A stretch of DNA of 64,000 nucleotides from an uncultured Saprospiraceae bacterium (GCA_937995755.1 CALKJD010000137.1:1-64000), one strand, 5' to 3'; shown: positions 45,672-54,431, counted from the first letter of the stretch. Notes: generated from the sequence alone by a model not told the origin. Program-made: numbers and translations.

Positions 45672-46268
45672 ATGAAAAAGATTTTGTTTCCTGTTGATCT
45701 CAAATTTAAGATTGGCACGTTAGCCAATGATTTTACTGCTACCGATGGTACAGGATCTACTGTTGCGTATGTAAGACAGAAGATGTTTAAGCTAAAGGAA
45801 GATATAGAGGTATTTAGCGATGATAGTCGTACTAGGTTAGTATATAAGATCAAAGCGGACAAATGGTTGGATTGGTCTGCAGCGTATAGTTTTACTGATG
45901 CTATGGGAAATAGATTAGGAAAGATAGCACGTAAGGGTTGGGCTTCAATATGGAAAGCACAGTATGAAATCATAGATCAACATGATCAGCTACAGTACCA
46001 TGTACGTGAAGAAAATGGCTGGGTCAAAGTAATAGATGGAATGGTAGGTGAAATTCCTGTATTAGGCTTTTTTACGGGTTACTTATTCAACCCTAGTTAT
46101 ATACTTACCGATACCAAAGACAATCCCATCGCTAGGCTAAAGAAAGAGCCTTCATTCTGGGGTAGAAAATTTACTATTATTCAGTTGGGAGATATAGATG
46201 AAGATGATGATGATCGAATTATGTTAGGTTTGATGATGATGATTTTACTCGAAAGAAGGAGAGGGTAG
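45672..46268 (+). CDS. LURP-one/scramblase-like fold protein
   Basis: A 198-residue protein with a tubby-like/LURP-one-related pattern: repeated strand units such as YVRQKMFKLKEDIEVFSD, AYSFTDAMGNRLGKIARKG, YEIIDQHDQLQYHVREENG and YILTDTKDNPIARLKKEPSFWGRKF. The C-terminus is acidic, then hydrophobic and basic (MLGLMMMILLERRRG). The ATG at 45672 is preferred over an in-frame TTG at 45639. Function is unknown; related proteins bind membranes. Confidence 0.75.
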   Translation: MKKILFPVDLKFKIGTLANDFTATDGTGSTVAYVRQKMFKLKEDIEVFSDDSRTRLVYKIKADKWLDWSAAYSFTDAMGNRLGKIARKGWASIWKAQYEIIDQHDQLQYHVREENGWVKVIDGMVGEIPVLGFFTGYLFNPSYILTDTKDNPIARLKKEPSFWGRKFTIIQLGDIDEDDDDRIMLGLMMMILLERRRG

Positions 46269-46295
46269 GACAATTGGTTGAATTTTTGATCATAG

Positions 46296-46316
46296 CATAG
46301 TATATTTTATACTATG
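46296..46316 (+). other. Palindrome overlapping the start codon of the DUF1835 gene
   Basis: CATAGTATA and TATACTATG flank TTT. The right arm contains the ATG at 46314-46316. In the mRNA this 9-bp hairpin would hide the start codon; on DNA it could be an operator. Confidence 0.55.
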
Positions 46317-47087
46317 AAGCAGATTGTACATATTGGTTTTGGTGATTCAGCCGCAGGAAGTCTTAGAGCGGCGATCAAACTTGGATTGCCGGGTGATAAG
46401 GTCGTCGTAAGTAGAGATGATTTTACTCAAGGCCCTATATCCGACTGTATATTGGACGGAGGATTATCACAAAGATCTCAATACTGGAGTACTCTAAAGA
46501 CTTTGCACCCTAGGCAAAGGGATACGTATGAGCATTATGCATCAACCATAAAGGGTATTAATAGCATTCCGGATAACAGTACGGTAGTTCTATGGCTAGG
46601 CAATTCTACACACGATGAGTTGGCAGTAGCTTGGTTAATAAGCTACCTTAGTACTAAGACAATGGATTGGAAATATGTTGACCTTAAAAGCAATTTTGAA
46701 TTTCGGAATGTTAGTAATCTAGCGATGCTTTCTACAGAACAAATTTGCTTTGAGTATAATCAGGTTAAGGTTTTGACCTCGGACTTACAAGGGAAGTATA
46801 AGGAACTTTGGTCTATACTTTCTATTGAAAATTCTCAGTACAGAGTCTTAAATGAAAACCAAGTAATTTCTGTCGAGGATAGCTTTCATGATACTTTTAT
46901 TTTATCTCAGATTAATAAGAAAGAGCAACTTTTAGGTAAATTGTTGGGGGCTATCATGAATAAAGCTGAACATAGACTTACGGATGTAACGATAGAGTCG
47001 AGATTAGTAGCCTTGCAACTACAGAATAAAATATCTATTGAATTGAGTATAGTAAGTGTCTTTATGTCTAAAGTCAAACTTCGCTAA
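46314..47087 (+). CDS. DUF1835 domain protein
   Basis: A 257-residue soluble protein. The N-terminal DUF1835 domain shows IVHIGFGDSAAGSLRAAIKL and VVVSRDDFTQGPISD, followed by VVLWLGNSTHDELAVAWLISYL. The C-terminal part resembles the DUF3658 partner domain with the late QLLGKLLGAIMNKAEHRLTD helix. No biochemical role is known to me. Expression may be controlled by the palindrome over its start codon. Confidence 0.8.
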   Translation: MKQIVHIGFGDSAAGSLRAAIKLGLPGDKVVVSRDDFTQGPISDCILDGGLSQRSQYWSTLKTLHPRQRDTYEHYASTIKGINSIPDNSTVVLWLGNSTHDELAVAWLISYLSTKTMDWKYVDLKSNFEFRNVSNLAMLSTEQICFEYNQVKVLTSDLQGKYKELWSILSIENSQYRVLNENQVISVEDSFHDTFILSQINKKEQLLGKLLGAIMNKAEHRLTDVTIESRLVALQLQNKISIELSIVSVFMSKVKLR

Positions 47088-47142
47088 CTTCTATATTCTC
47101 AGCTATTAATAGAAGCATCTAAACTCAATTATTTGCGTTTAT

Positions 47143-47661
47143 TTATCGAATTGGTTTTCTCATTCCATAAGCGATAAATGTTCCTGCAATGATTTTCACA
47201 ACAGCTCCTGTCCAAAATGGAGCTACCCCCAAATCAAATGCAGACTGAGCTCCAATATGATAACCAAGTACAGCAAATCCTACAAATAGTATTATCGCAG
47301 TACCCAACATATTACCTCTCAATAGGTCTATGAACGATCGACTATCTCTAAAGCCTCTGGTTGTACTCACGCTAAATGTAGCTAAGAGAAATCCCCAAAG
47401 ATAGCCAGCTCCAGAGTTTGTCAATTTGTCCATGCCGAATTCTCCATCAGCAAATACAGGTTGGCCGAATGCTCCCAAGGCTAGATAGCTTAATATGGCA
47501 ATCAATGCTTCCCACCTTGGAAGTATTAAAGCAGAGACTAACACAGCTAATGTTTGTCCAGTAATAGGCACAACTTGATCTGCAATGTTGAGGTCGAATG
47601 ATACTCGCGCAGCAAGTGTTATCGTAATGATGGCAAGCGCAATTCTTAAAACTGAGTTCAT
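47143..47661 (-). CDS. bioY: Biotin transporter substrate-binding subunit BioY
   Basis: A 172-residue membrane protein with six predicted helices and the BioY blocks VPITGQTLAVLVSALILPRW, LSYLALGAFGQPVF and GAGYLWGFLLATF. BioY is the S component of ECF transporters and can take up biotin with or without an energising module; no EcfA/EcfT genes are in this window. A perfect two-half-site dyad lies 15-48 bp upstream of the ATG. Confidence 0.93.
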   Translation of the reverse strand: MNSVLRIALAIITITLAARVSFDLNIADQVVPITGQTLAVLVSALILPRWEALIAILSYLALGAFGQPVFADGEFGMDKLTNSGAGYLWGFLLATFSVSTTRGFRDSRSFIDLLRGNMLGTAIILFVGFAVLGYHIGAQSAFDLGVAPFWTGAVVKIIAGTFIAYGMRKPIR

Positions 47662-47675
47662 TTTTTATTTATTTA

Positions 47676-47709
47676 AACTATGAATATTAAAATGATTGAC
47701 TTCATAGTT
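47676..47709. promoter_or_regulatory. Operator-like dyad upstream of bioY (BirA-style spacing)
   Basis: AACTATGAA (47676-47684) and its exact reverse complement TTCATAGTT (47701-47709) are separated by 16 bases. Two 9-base half sites with a spacer of this length are the layout of biotin-repressor (BirA) operators, although the half-site sequence differs from the known TTGTAAACC type. Confidence 0.5.
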
Positions 47710-47815
47710 CGCTTCTATATTTTGTCTTAATCTTAACTTGATATATAATTTTTTTCAAACCTAGTATAAAATATAATAGGTGACAATGGAAGATAATATC
47801 AACTACAGTTATCTA

Positions 47816-48625
47816 TTAGATATCTCTTTTACTAAAGCTATACCAAGCTACACCTAGGAATAGAACAGTATATAAAAGACTTCCTATCATAGCTCCATTA
47901 TTAGATACGAGTAGCCCAAAATCATATTCGTTTTTAATGAACTGATCACCTAGCCTTAAGAAAGGGTTGGGCATCAAATCTTCTATTACATTCATTGGCC
48001 ACCACTTCATGGCTTCATGAGGCCAAGCCCATACTTGTAGATATCGGAGTACTACTTCTAGCATCATTACATATACGAGATAGAAAAATATTGCTAATCC
48101 AGATTTTCGCATCGTAAATCCTATAAGTAAGGCAAAGCTCATATATCCCATGCACATTAAAAAGTAACGTAAAGGAGCCCAGTTACTATCCATAATCAAT
48201 TCTAAATCGTAACCGTCTGTATGTATAACACCAATGATTATTGTAGAAATAATATAAATGATTGTAGCGAATATACTGAAGGTCAATATGGTATATACTT
48301 TTCCTAAAAAGTAATCTTTTCTATTCAATCCATTGATTATACTTTGGCGCATAGTCTTGGAAGCTACTTCGCTAGTGATCATATATATTACCACAAATCC
48401 TAGAAAAAAGGATGTAAGCCAATTGCCGATATAACCCATGTAATCCCAAACCGTTGGAAATTCAAAAAATACGTTACTACTAGGAAGAAAATCAGGAGTG
48501 GATTTAAATATTTCTTTGGCCACTAAGATTAAAGTGGGAGCCAATATTATATAAAACAATGTAAGAATGCTAACCACACTGTTTTTTCTAAATTTTTTAT
48601 ATTCTAATGATAATAATCTAAACAT
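47816..48625 (-). CDS. ABC-2 type transporter permease
   Basis: A 269-residue permease with six predicted helices and an N-terminal cytoplasmic lead (MFRLLSLEYKKFRKNS). The block IYMITSEVASKTMRQSIINGLNRKDYFLGK is typical of ABC-2 exporters of the bacitracin/lantibiotic-immunity (BcrB-like) kind. It lies 60 bp after the ATPase gene and forms the membrane part of the same exporter. Substrate unknown. Confidence 0.85.
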   Translation of the reverse strand: MFRLLSLEYKKFRKNSVVSILTLFYIILAPTLILVAKEIFKSTPDFLPSSNVFFEFPTVWDYMGYIGNWLTSFFLGFVVIYMITSEVASKTMRQSIINGLNRKDYFLGKVYTILTFSIFATIIYIISTIIIGVIHTDGYDLELIMDSNWAPLRYFLMCMGYMSFALLIGFTMRKSGLAIFFYLVYVMMLEVVLRYLQVWAWPHEAMKWWPMNVIEDLMPNPFLRLGDQFIKNEYDFGLLVSNNGAMIGSLLYTVLFLGVAWYSFSKRDI

Positions 48626-48685
48626 ATCAAGTTTGTTTTTTACGCTAAGTGGAAATATCGTTTGTCTCTCTTACAAAGAAGACAA

Positions 48686-49576
48686 TCACAGTTCTTTAGT
48701 GATTTCTAAAAATTCATCTTCTAAGCTCTGTTTCTTGCTTACTAAATGCGTAAGTAATATATCTTCTTGGAAGGCTTTAGCATTAAGAGAACCAATACTT
48801 TGTTCTTTAGGGATATTGCATTCTATGATATGTCCTCGCTTTATGACATTGCGTACATATGGCAATCCAAGAAGCATGTTTTCGAGTTTCAACATATCTT
48901 CAGCAGCGATTAACACTTGAGCATCATTGTTAAGTAGTGCACCTACTTCACCAGTCTTACGTAAAACACCATTTTTAATGATCGCAACATGACTACATAT
49001 CTTTTCCACCTCATCTAATAAGTGACTAGCCATGATTACTGTGTTTCCATTGCTAGCTACTCTGGTGAGTACATCACGGACCTCCGATATGCCTTGTGGA
49101 TCTAGTCCATTAGTCGGCTCGTCAAATATCAGTACTTTAGGATCTCCGATCAATGTAGCTGCTATTGCTAATCTTTGTTTCATACCTAGAGAGTAAGAGT
49201 GAAATTTAGATTTTTTTCGATGGGCAAGATTAACTTGTTCCAGTATCTCATCAAAATTGGATTGATTTACATTTTTTATTTGCGCAACGATCTCTAGATT
49301 GTCTACCGCATCAAGATATGGATAGAAGTTAGGGGTCTCTAATATAGCCCCTATATGCATTCTATGTTGCTCTCCATATTCACCCTCAAACCATTCATAC
49401 GTACCTGAGTCCTTACCTAAGATGCCTAATATTATCCCTAGTGTTGTCGTTTTGCCACTTCCATTGGGTCCTAGAAGGCCATATATATTACCAGCTTCTA
49501 TTTCAAGGTTAAGATTGTCTAGAGCTTTGACTTTACCATAGGATTTGGTGAGATTCTTTATAGATAATACTGACAT
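48686..49576 (-). CDS. ABC-2 transporter ATP-binding protein
   Basis: A 296-residue ATPase (BcrA-like): Walker A GPNGSGKTT, signature YSLGMKQR (first Leu replaced by Tyr-Ser, common in this group), Walker B VLIFDEPTNGLDP and switch His in MASHLLDE. A C-terminal domain of about 80 residues follows, as in drug- or peptide-immunity exporters. It starts the two-gene minus-strand operon with the permease. Confidence 0.92.
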   Translation of the reverse strand: MSVLSIKNLTKSYGKVKALDNLNLEIEAGNIYGLLGPNGSGKTTTLGIILGILGKDSGTYEWFEGEYGEQHRMHIGAILETPNFYPYLDAVDNLEIVAQIKNVNQSNFDEILEQVNLAHRKKSKFHSYSLGMKQRLAIAATLIGDPKVLIFDEPTNGLDPQGISEVRDVLTRVASNGNTVIMASHLLDEVEKICSHVAIIKNGVLRKTGEVGALLNNDAQVLIAAEDMLKLENMLLGLPYVRNVIKRGHIIECNIPKEQSIGSLNAKAFQEDILLTHLVSKKQSLEDEFLEITKEL

Positions 49577-49738
49577 ATGCTGAGTGTTATGTTTTTGATT
49601 TTGTACCTATTTCGTTTTATAGATCTATTTAACTTCAATGTAATCTAGTAATATTTAAAGAGTTGTTATTCCAATTGCGACCAATTATAAGTATTGATAG
49701 ACTAAACAAAGTGTATGTAGGTATCGTTTATACGGTCT

Positions 49739-49758
49739 GATAGCATAAAAATGCTATC
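49739..49758 (+). other. Hairpin or operator just before the methyltransferase gene
   Basis: GATAGCAT and ATGCTATC flank AAAA, a perfect 8-bp stem ending 8 bases before the ATG at 49767. Both flanking genes start here and read away from each other, so it is not a terminator of either. A TATCTTTC box overlaps the right arm. Confidence 0.5.
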
Positions 49759-49766
49759 TTTCTGAT

Positions 49767-51377
49767 ATGGATAAACAAGAGAAAGTACAACTCAGATCTG
49801 AGCTTTTCAGACATTTAGATGGTATTGTAACTATACCAACTGCATATTTACTACATACTAGTGGAATACTAGATTATATCCTAAGTGAAGGCAGTACTAC
49901 GTTGGGTGCGATTGGCGATAAGTTCGAAGCCAATGATGGGTATCTTAATGTTGCATTGAGAGTTCTTGCGTCTCAGGGTTGGCTTGAGCATAGTATTAAA
50001 CAGGATGAAATTACTATAGCTATCAATGATAGAAGTACTATCGCTTTTGGGCTGATTCCTTTCTATGCTGATGCGGCTGAGTTAATCAATGTGTCAGGCC
50101 ACTTTCATCCAAGGAAATTTGAAGACGAACCGTTTAAATATTTAGACAGATTATTCCAAAGATATAATGATAGATATGGAATGGTTGAATCAGATGAACC
50201 TGTAGTAAATGAAATTCAAAACCAGATACTTCGTCACATAGAAGGGATTATTGTAGGTCCGTCTATTGTTTCTTTAGGGATGGGCGGCATGTTTCATAAG
50301 TACTTTATGAAAGCATCGTTTAGACCTGATGAATTTCATAATAATGGAAGAAATTTTGATAGGTTACTCGATATATTTACTCAGTTAGGTTGGTTTACTA
50401 AAAAAAATGATACCTATAGCTTTACTGAAAAAGGACTTTTCTTTGCACGTCGAGCAAGTGCCTATGGTGTTACCGTATCTTATATTCCAGCTTTTAGAAA
50501 ATTGAATGATTTACTTTTTGGCGACCCCACTATATTCTGGAATCTTCCCAAAGGGGCGAAAGAGATACATGTAGATAGAGAGATGAATGTTTGGGGTAGT
50601 GGAGGTGCACATGCTACATACTTCAAAAAAATAGATGAGATCATCATAGATATATTCAATAAACCAATAGAAGAACAACCCAAAGGAATCGTAGATATGG
50701 GGTGTGGAAATGGTGCATTCTTGATACATCTATTTGATGTAATAGAGAAAAGAACTTTACGTGGTGAATTGTTAGAAGAGTATCCTTTGTTTCTAGTGGG
50801 AGCAGATTATAACAAAGCAGCTTTAGATGTAACTAGGTCTAATATAGTGATGGCCAATATATGGGCGAAGGTAATTTGGGGTGACATCGGAAGACCGGAT
50901 CTATTAGCAGAAAATCTTCAGGATAATTATGGAATTGATCTTGGCGAATTACTTAATGTAAGAACTTTTCTGGACCATAATCGCATATGGTTTGATCCTA
51001 AAGAAAGGGAAGAGAATGCCGAAAGCGAGTCTTCAGGAGCATTTGCATTTAGAGGAAAGCGATTAAGCAATGAGTTGGTAGAGGCGAACTTAAAAGAACA
51101 TTTCACTAAGTGGGCTCCTTATGTTCAGAAGTACGGCCTATTAGTAATAGAGTTGCATACGATCGACCCAAGTATTACTGCTCGCAATCTAGGGAAAACT
51201 GCAGCCACAGCATACGATGCCACACATGGATTCTCAGATCAGTATATTGTAGAAGTAGATATATTTAACGAGGTAGCGAGTCGAGCAGGATTATTTCCTG
51301 TCGAAGAATACTTCACAAAATTTCCAGATTCAGAATTGTCGACAGTTTCTATTAATTTGTTGAGAGCAAAGAAATAA
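49767..51377 (+). CDS. SAM-dependent methyltransferase with duplicated winged-helix region
   Basis: A 536-residue protein. The C-terminal half is a class I methyltransferase with motif I IVDMGCGNGAFL at residues 308-319 and an acidic turn in LVGADYNKAALD. The N-terminal half seems duplicated: FRHLDGI (14-20) to VLASQGWLEH (66-75) matches LRHIEGI (155-161) to IFTQLGWFTK (203-212), each in a winged-helix context like the dimerisation domain of O-methyltransferases. It may resemble polyketide-type C- or O-methyltransferases; the substrate is unknown. It stands alone, divergent from an ABC exporter. Confidence 0.75.
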   Translation: MDKQEKVQLRSELFRHLDGIVTIPTAYLLHTSGILDYILSEGSTTLGAIGDKFEANDGYLNVALRVLASQGWLEHSIKQDEITIAINDRSTIAFGLIPFYADAAELINVSGHFHPRKFEDEPFKYLDRLFQRYNDRYGMVESDEPVVNEIQNQILRHIEGIIVGPSIVSLGMGGMFHKYFMKASFRPDEFHNNGRNFDRLLDIFTQLGWFTKKNDTYSFTEKGLFFARRASAYGVTVSYIPAFRKLNDLLFGDPTIFWNLPKGAKEIHVDREMNVWGSGGAHATYFKKIDEIIIDIFNKPIEEQPKGIVDMGCGNGAFLIHLFDVIEKRTLRGELLEEYPLFLVGADYNKAALDVTRSNIVMANIWAKVIWGDIGRPDLLAENLQDNYGIDLGELLNVRTFLDHNRIWFDPKEREENAESESSGAFAFRGKRLSNELVEANLKEHFTKWAPYVQKYGLLVIELHTIDPSITARNLGKTAATAYDATHGFSDQYIVEVDIFNEVASRAGLFPVEEYFTKFPDSELSTVSINLLRAKK

Positions 51378-51432
51378 GATGTTGATGATAATCAACTTTT
51401 TTTTAGTTAATGCTCAATCAAGGAAATAGGAT

Positions 51433-51482
51433 AAAACATTATCATAGAAGTAGCCAAATAACAATTTCTATGATAATGTTTT
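51433..51482. terminator. Bidirectional terminator between convergent genes
   Basis: A perfect 17-bp inverted repeat (51433-51449 with 51466-51482) has a 16-nt loop, with AAAA at the left end and TTTT at the right. It serves the methyltransferase and the DEAD-box helicase gene. Confidence 0.85.
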
Positions 51483-51490
51483 GTACTTTC

Positions 51491-52852
51491 TTAATCCTTC
51501 TTAGGCGCATTATTGCCACCACTTTTCGGCTTCCCACCGTTTCCTCTAGGGCCGCGACTTTTTCCACCTCCAGATCTTCCTGATCCACCGCTTTTGCCAC
51601 GATTGTTGCCTCCACGGCCACCAGATCCACCACGTCCACGACCTCCTCCGCTGCCGCCTTGTCTTCCGCGTCCACCGCCGCCTCGTTGCTTTGGTTTGTA
51701 TTTTGGGTCCCAAGTTGGACTTTGGCCCATTTCTTTAGGAATCTCCAACTTATGTATTACAGTATCTATCAGTTCTTCTATTTTACTGAAGTCGTGCATA
51801 TCATCCTCATTAATCAGAGTGATAGCTACACCCGTGGTGTCTGCTCTAGCCGTACGCCCAACTCTGTGTACATAATCTGCTGCTTCGCTAGGTACATCAT
51901 AGTTGACTACTAGATTGATATCTGCTATATCGATACCTCTACTTATTACATCAGTACCCACGAGTATACGTGTTCGCTTAGATCTAAAGTTGTTAAGTAC
52001 CTGTTCTCTTGTATCTTGGGTTAGATCAGATGAAATACTTTCTACATTATGGCCTTGTCTTTTGAGACTTCTATGTATATCCGCTACTTTCTTCTTGGTA
52101 GAAGAGAATATTATGATCGACTTATACGCTGGTTTATCTTTTATGAGTTTGTCTAGCAACATTGTTTTATGTGCATCATTGACAAGGTATGCAGCTTGTA
52201 GCACTCCTTCTGCAGGTTTGCCAATAGCCACATTAACTTCTTTTGGATTATTAAGAATCTTCTTAGCAAACTCTCTAATCTTAGGAGCCATAGTCGCCGA
52301 AAACATCAATGTTTGACGATCTTTAGGCAACATATCTATTACTTTCTGGATATCCTCACGAAATCCCATATCAAGCATTCTATCGGCTTCATCCAGGATA
52401 AGATATTTAAGGTCTTTCAATGTAATGAATCCCATATTAAGGTGAGACATTAATTTACCTGGAGTAGCTATGATGATATCAGTTTGTTGCTTGAGGGCCT
52501 TCTTTTGTTGTTCCCAATCTGCTCCAGAACCACCACCATATACAGGTATAGAGGTAACCGGTGCAAAATAGCCAAATCCTTGAAATTGCTGATCAATCTG
52601 TAGCGCCAACTCTCTTGTAGGCACTATAATAAGCGCAGTAGTGTTCTTTGATTTGTTATTGATGACTTTATGCATGATAGGCAGTAGAAAGGCTGCTGTC
52701 TTACCAGTACCGGTCTGTGCACATCCTATGATATCATTGCCCTCCATGATAAGAGGTATCGCTTTTTCTTGTATCTCCGTTGCCTCTTCAAATCCCATAT
52801 AAGATATCGCTTCCAATATCCCATCATCTAATCCTAATTCTGTAAACTTCAT
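51491..52852 (-). CDS. DEAD-box RNA helicase (RhlE-like) with Gly/Arg-rich tail
   Basis: A 453-residue helicase. Q-motif region FTELGLDDGILEAISYMGF, Walker A AQTGTGKT, PTRELA, the DEAD box LILDEADRMLDMG, SAT, ISRGID and HRVGRTAR are all intact. Residues about 390-453 are a low-complexity Gly/Arg/Ser tail with RGG repeats that should bind RNA. Such enzymes remodel ribosomal and messenger RNA, often in the cold. The GC-rich tail makes long spurious ORFs in other frames, which are not genes. Confidence 0.93.
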   Translation of the reverse strand: MKFTELGLDDGILEAISYMGFEEATEIQEKAIPLIMEGNDIIGCAQTGTGKTAAFLLPIMHKVINNKSKNTTALIIVPTRELALQIDQQFQGFGYFAPVTSIPVYGGGSGADWEQQKKALKQQTDIIIATPGKLMSHLNMGFITLKDLKYLILDEADRMLDMGFREDIQKVIDMLPKDRQTLMFSATMAPKIREFAKKILNNPKEVNVAIGKPAEGVLQAAYLVNDAHKTMLLDKLIKDKPAYKSIIIFSSTKKKVADIHRSLKRQGHNVESISSDLTQDTREQVLNNFRSKRTRILVGTDVISRGIDIADINLVVNYDVPSEAADYVHRVGRTARADTTGVAITLINEDDMHDFSKIEELIDTVIHKLEIPKEMGQSPTWDPKYKPKQRGGGGRGRQGGSGGGRGRGGSGGRGGNNRGKSGGSGRSGGGKSRGPRGNGGKPKSGGNNAPKKD

Positions 52853-53175
52853 GTATCTTTTCTTCTATAAGCTGCTAAGATACTTAATTTATAGTGTTGA
52901 TACTCACTTACTAAGCATTTGACTAATATAACTGACCCCAGGAGTCAAGTATGAAAGACAATAGATTGTCCGAATTCTATTTTTAAGTGGAAATCTATTT
53001 TTAACTTCAATAGGAGGAAGTAGTGGCTAATAGTGTAAGATTTTGGCTATAAACAGACCTGGTGTAGATAAGATGGTCTGTTTAGTAATTACCGATATCC
53101 TGCGACTTATAATCGCTAGATGCAACACCTATGTAAGTTTAATCCATTATTTTTGAAATATACAACAGTCATAAT
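52853..53175. other. Divergent intergenic region
   Basis: This 323-bp gap holds both promoters. It contains two direct copies of CTATTTTTAA (near 52977 and 52997) and the -7 box listed next. No ORF or RNA gene is supported. Confidence 0.45.
53148..53155 (+). promoter_or_regulatory. -7 box (TATTTTTG) of the desaturase-family gene
   Basis: An exact TAnnTTTG match 20 bp upstream of the ATG at 53176; no good -33 partner is visible. Confidence 0.4.
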
Positions 53176-54018
53176 ATGGATTTAATAGTTGAGTACTTTT
53201 CTGATATGCCTACGTCGCATAGATCATTGTTGCTGGTCGGAGGGCTTACGCTTTTTTTCTTAATTGAGAATGCTTTTCCATTCTTTAAATTGGATTATAG
53301 TAAATGGAAGCATTCAGGAATGAATCTATTCTTTACCATGACCACAGTGATTGTCAATTTTAGCATGGCATTTTTATTAGTCGCTTCGACGATGTGGGTC
53401 ACTGATCATAGGTTTGGTTTGATCAATTGGATAGATCTTCCTCTATGGGCGCAAGTTATATTTGGTCTCTTACTCATGGATTTAATAGGTGCATATCTAG
53501 CACATTGGGTACAGCATAATGTGAAGTGGATGTGGAAGTTTCATATCATTCACCATACTGATCAGCATCTAGACACTACGTCTGCTAATCGTCATCATCC
53601 AGGAGAAAGTGTTATTAGATTTATATTTACCATATTGGCAGTATTCATAGTTGGGGCACCCGTGTGGTTGATATTTTTATACCAATCCGCATCATTAGTA
53701 GCTACCCAGTTTAATCATAGTAATATGAATATTCCAGAAAAACTAGATACGATACTTTCATACTTTATAGCGACTCCTCGCATGCATCGAGTGCATCATC
53801 ACTATCGTGAACCATATAGCAATACCAACTATGGTAATATTTTTTCATTTTGGGACCGCATATTTGGCACATTCACCAAAGTAGATAACGATAAGCTTGT
53901 GTATGGACTAGATACGCATATGGATGTTCATGAGACCGAAAGTATATGGGAGCTTCTTAAAATTCCATTTGTACCATATCGCGATAGAATAGAATATGAA
54001 GAAGAAGAGAAGTTGTAG
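53176..54018 (+). CDS. Sterol desaturase/fatty acid hydroxylase family protein
   Basis: A 280-residue di-iron membrane enzyme with four to five helices and the histidine clusters of the superfamily: H-W-V-Q-H, H-I-I-H-H with a following NRHHPGES, and H-R-V-H-H-H in ATPRMHRVHHHYREPYSNTNYG. Family members hydroxylate or desaturate lipids (sterols, carotenoids, fatty acids, alkylglycerols); the substrate cannot be told. It ends 8 bp before the convergent pseudogene. Confidence 0.9.
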   Translation: MDLIVEYFSDMPTSHRSLLLVGGLTLFFLIENAFPFFKLDYSKWKHSGMNLFFTMTTVIVNFSMAFLLVASTMWVTDHRFGLINWIDLPLWAQVIFGLLLMDLIGAYLAHWVQHNVKWMWKFHIIHHTDQHLDTTSANRHHPGESVIRFIFTILAVFIVGAPVWLIFLYQSASLVATQFNHSNMNIPEKLDTILSYFIATPRMHRVHHHYREPYSNTNYGNIFSFWDRIFGTFTKVDNDKLVYGLDTHMDVHETESIWELLKIPFVPYRDRIEYEEEEKL

Positions 54019-54026
54019 CGCTTCTA

Positions 54027-54431
54027 TTATCTTACAAATAAATGCGCTCTACAATTAAAGTATCCATTAGGTAACGAAAGTGTGTCAGAGTAATTTCTGT
54101 AAGTAGTTTTTGAAAATCCTAAAGTTGGGTCATCACAGGTGGTCTGTTTTGTACGGTCAATAGAAGTGATAGTCTCTAGAAGCCTAGCATTATAGCTACT
54201 GCTTATTTCTAATATTTCTGTTGTACTATTGTCTACTTGATAGGACATTATATTCTTATCATCTATGCTAAGTGTCCAATCTACATCACTGCTTGCTGGT
54301 GTAGTATCGCCTCCCCAAGGATTGTATGTTTCTATTCATTCCCATTCTCCTTCTAAGTCTAATCCTGTCTGATTTTCTTTATCTCAAAAACTAAGTGTAG
54401 CTAATACAAATTTTATAATTAAATACTTCAT
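54027..54431 (-). pseudogene. Lipoprotein-like pseudogene with two in-frame UGA codons
   Basis: Reading from the ATG at 54431 gives one open frame of 134 codons broken only by TGA at 54384-54386 (codon 16) and at 54336-54338 (codon 32). The first stop follows a hydrophobic signal-like start (MKYLIIKFVLATLSF), where a lipobox Cys would be expected. The second falls in GEWE-stop-IETYNPWGG, where Trp fits the W-E-W-I-E-T-Y pattern of small Bacteroidota lipoproteins. The frame resumes cleanly to a TAA at 54027. A 73-residue remnant from the ATG at 54248 is open but lacks the export signal. UGA is a normal stop here (for example the gene ending at 63913). Confidence 0.75.

Noticed and set aside
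45711-45730. TTGGCACG sequence resembling a sigma-54 -24 box
   Set aside because: It lies inside the LURP-one-like coding region and lacks a -12 GC at proper spacing.
51513-51875. Proline-rich ORF antisense to the DEAD-box helicase tail
   Set aside because: It is the mirror of Gly/Arg-rich repeat codons in the real gene; composition is low-complexity with no start context.
54336-54386. UGA recoding (selenocysteine or Trp) in the 54027-54431 frame
   Set aside because: UGA ends other genes normally, no selenocysteine hairpin is seen near the codons, and two unrelated residues would need recoding.
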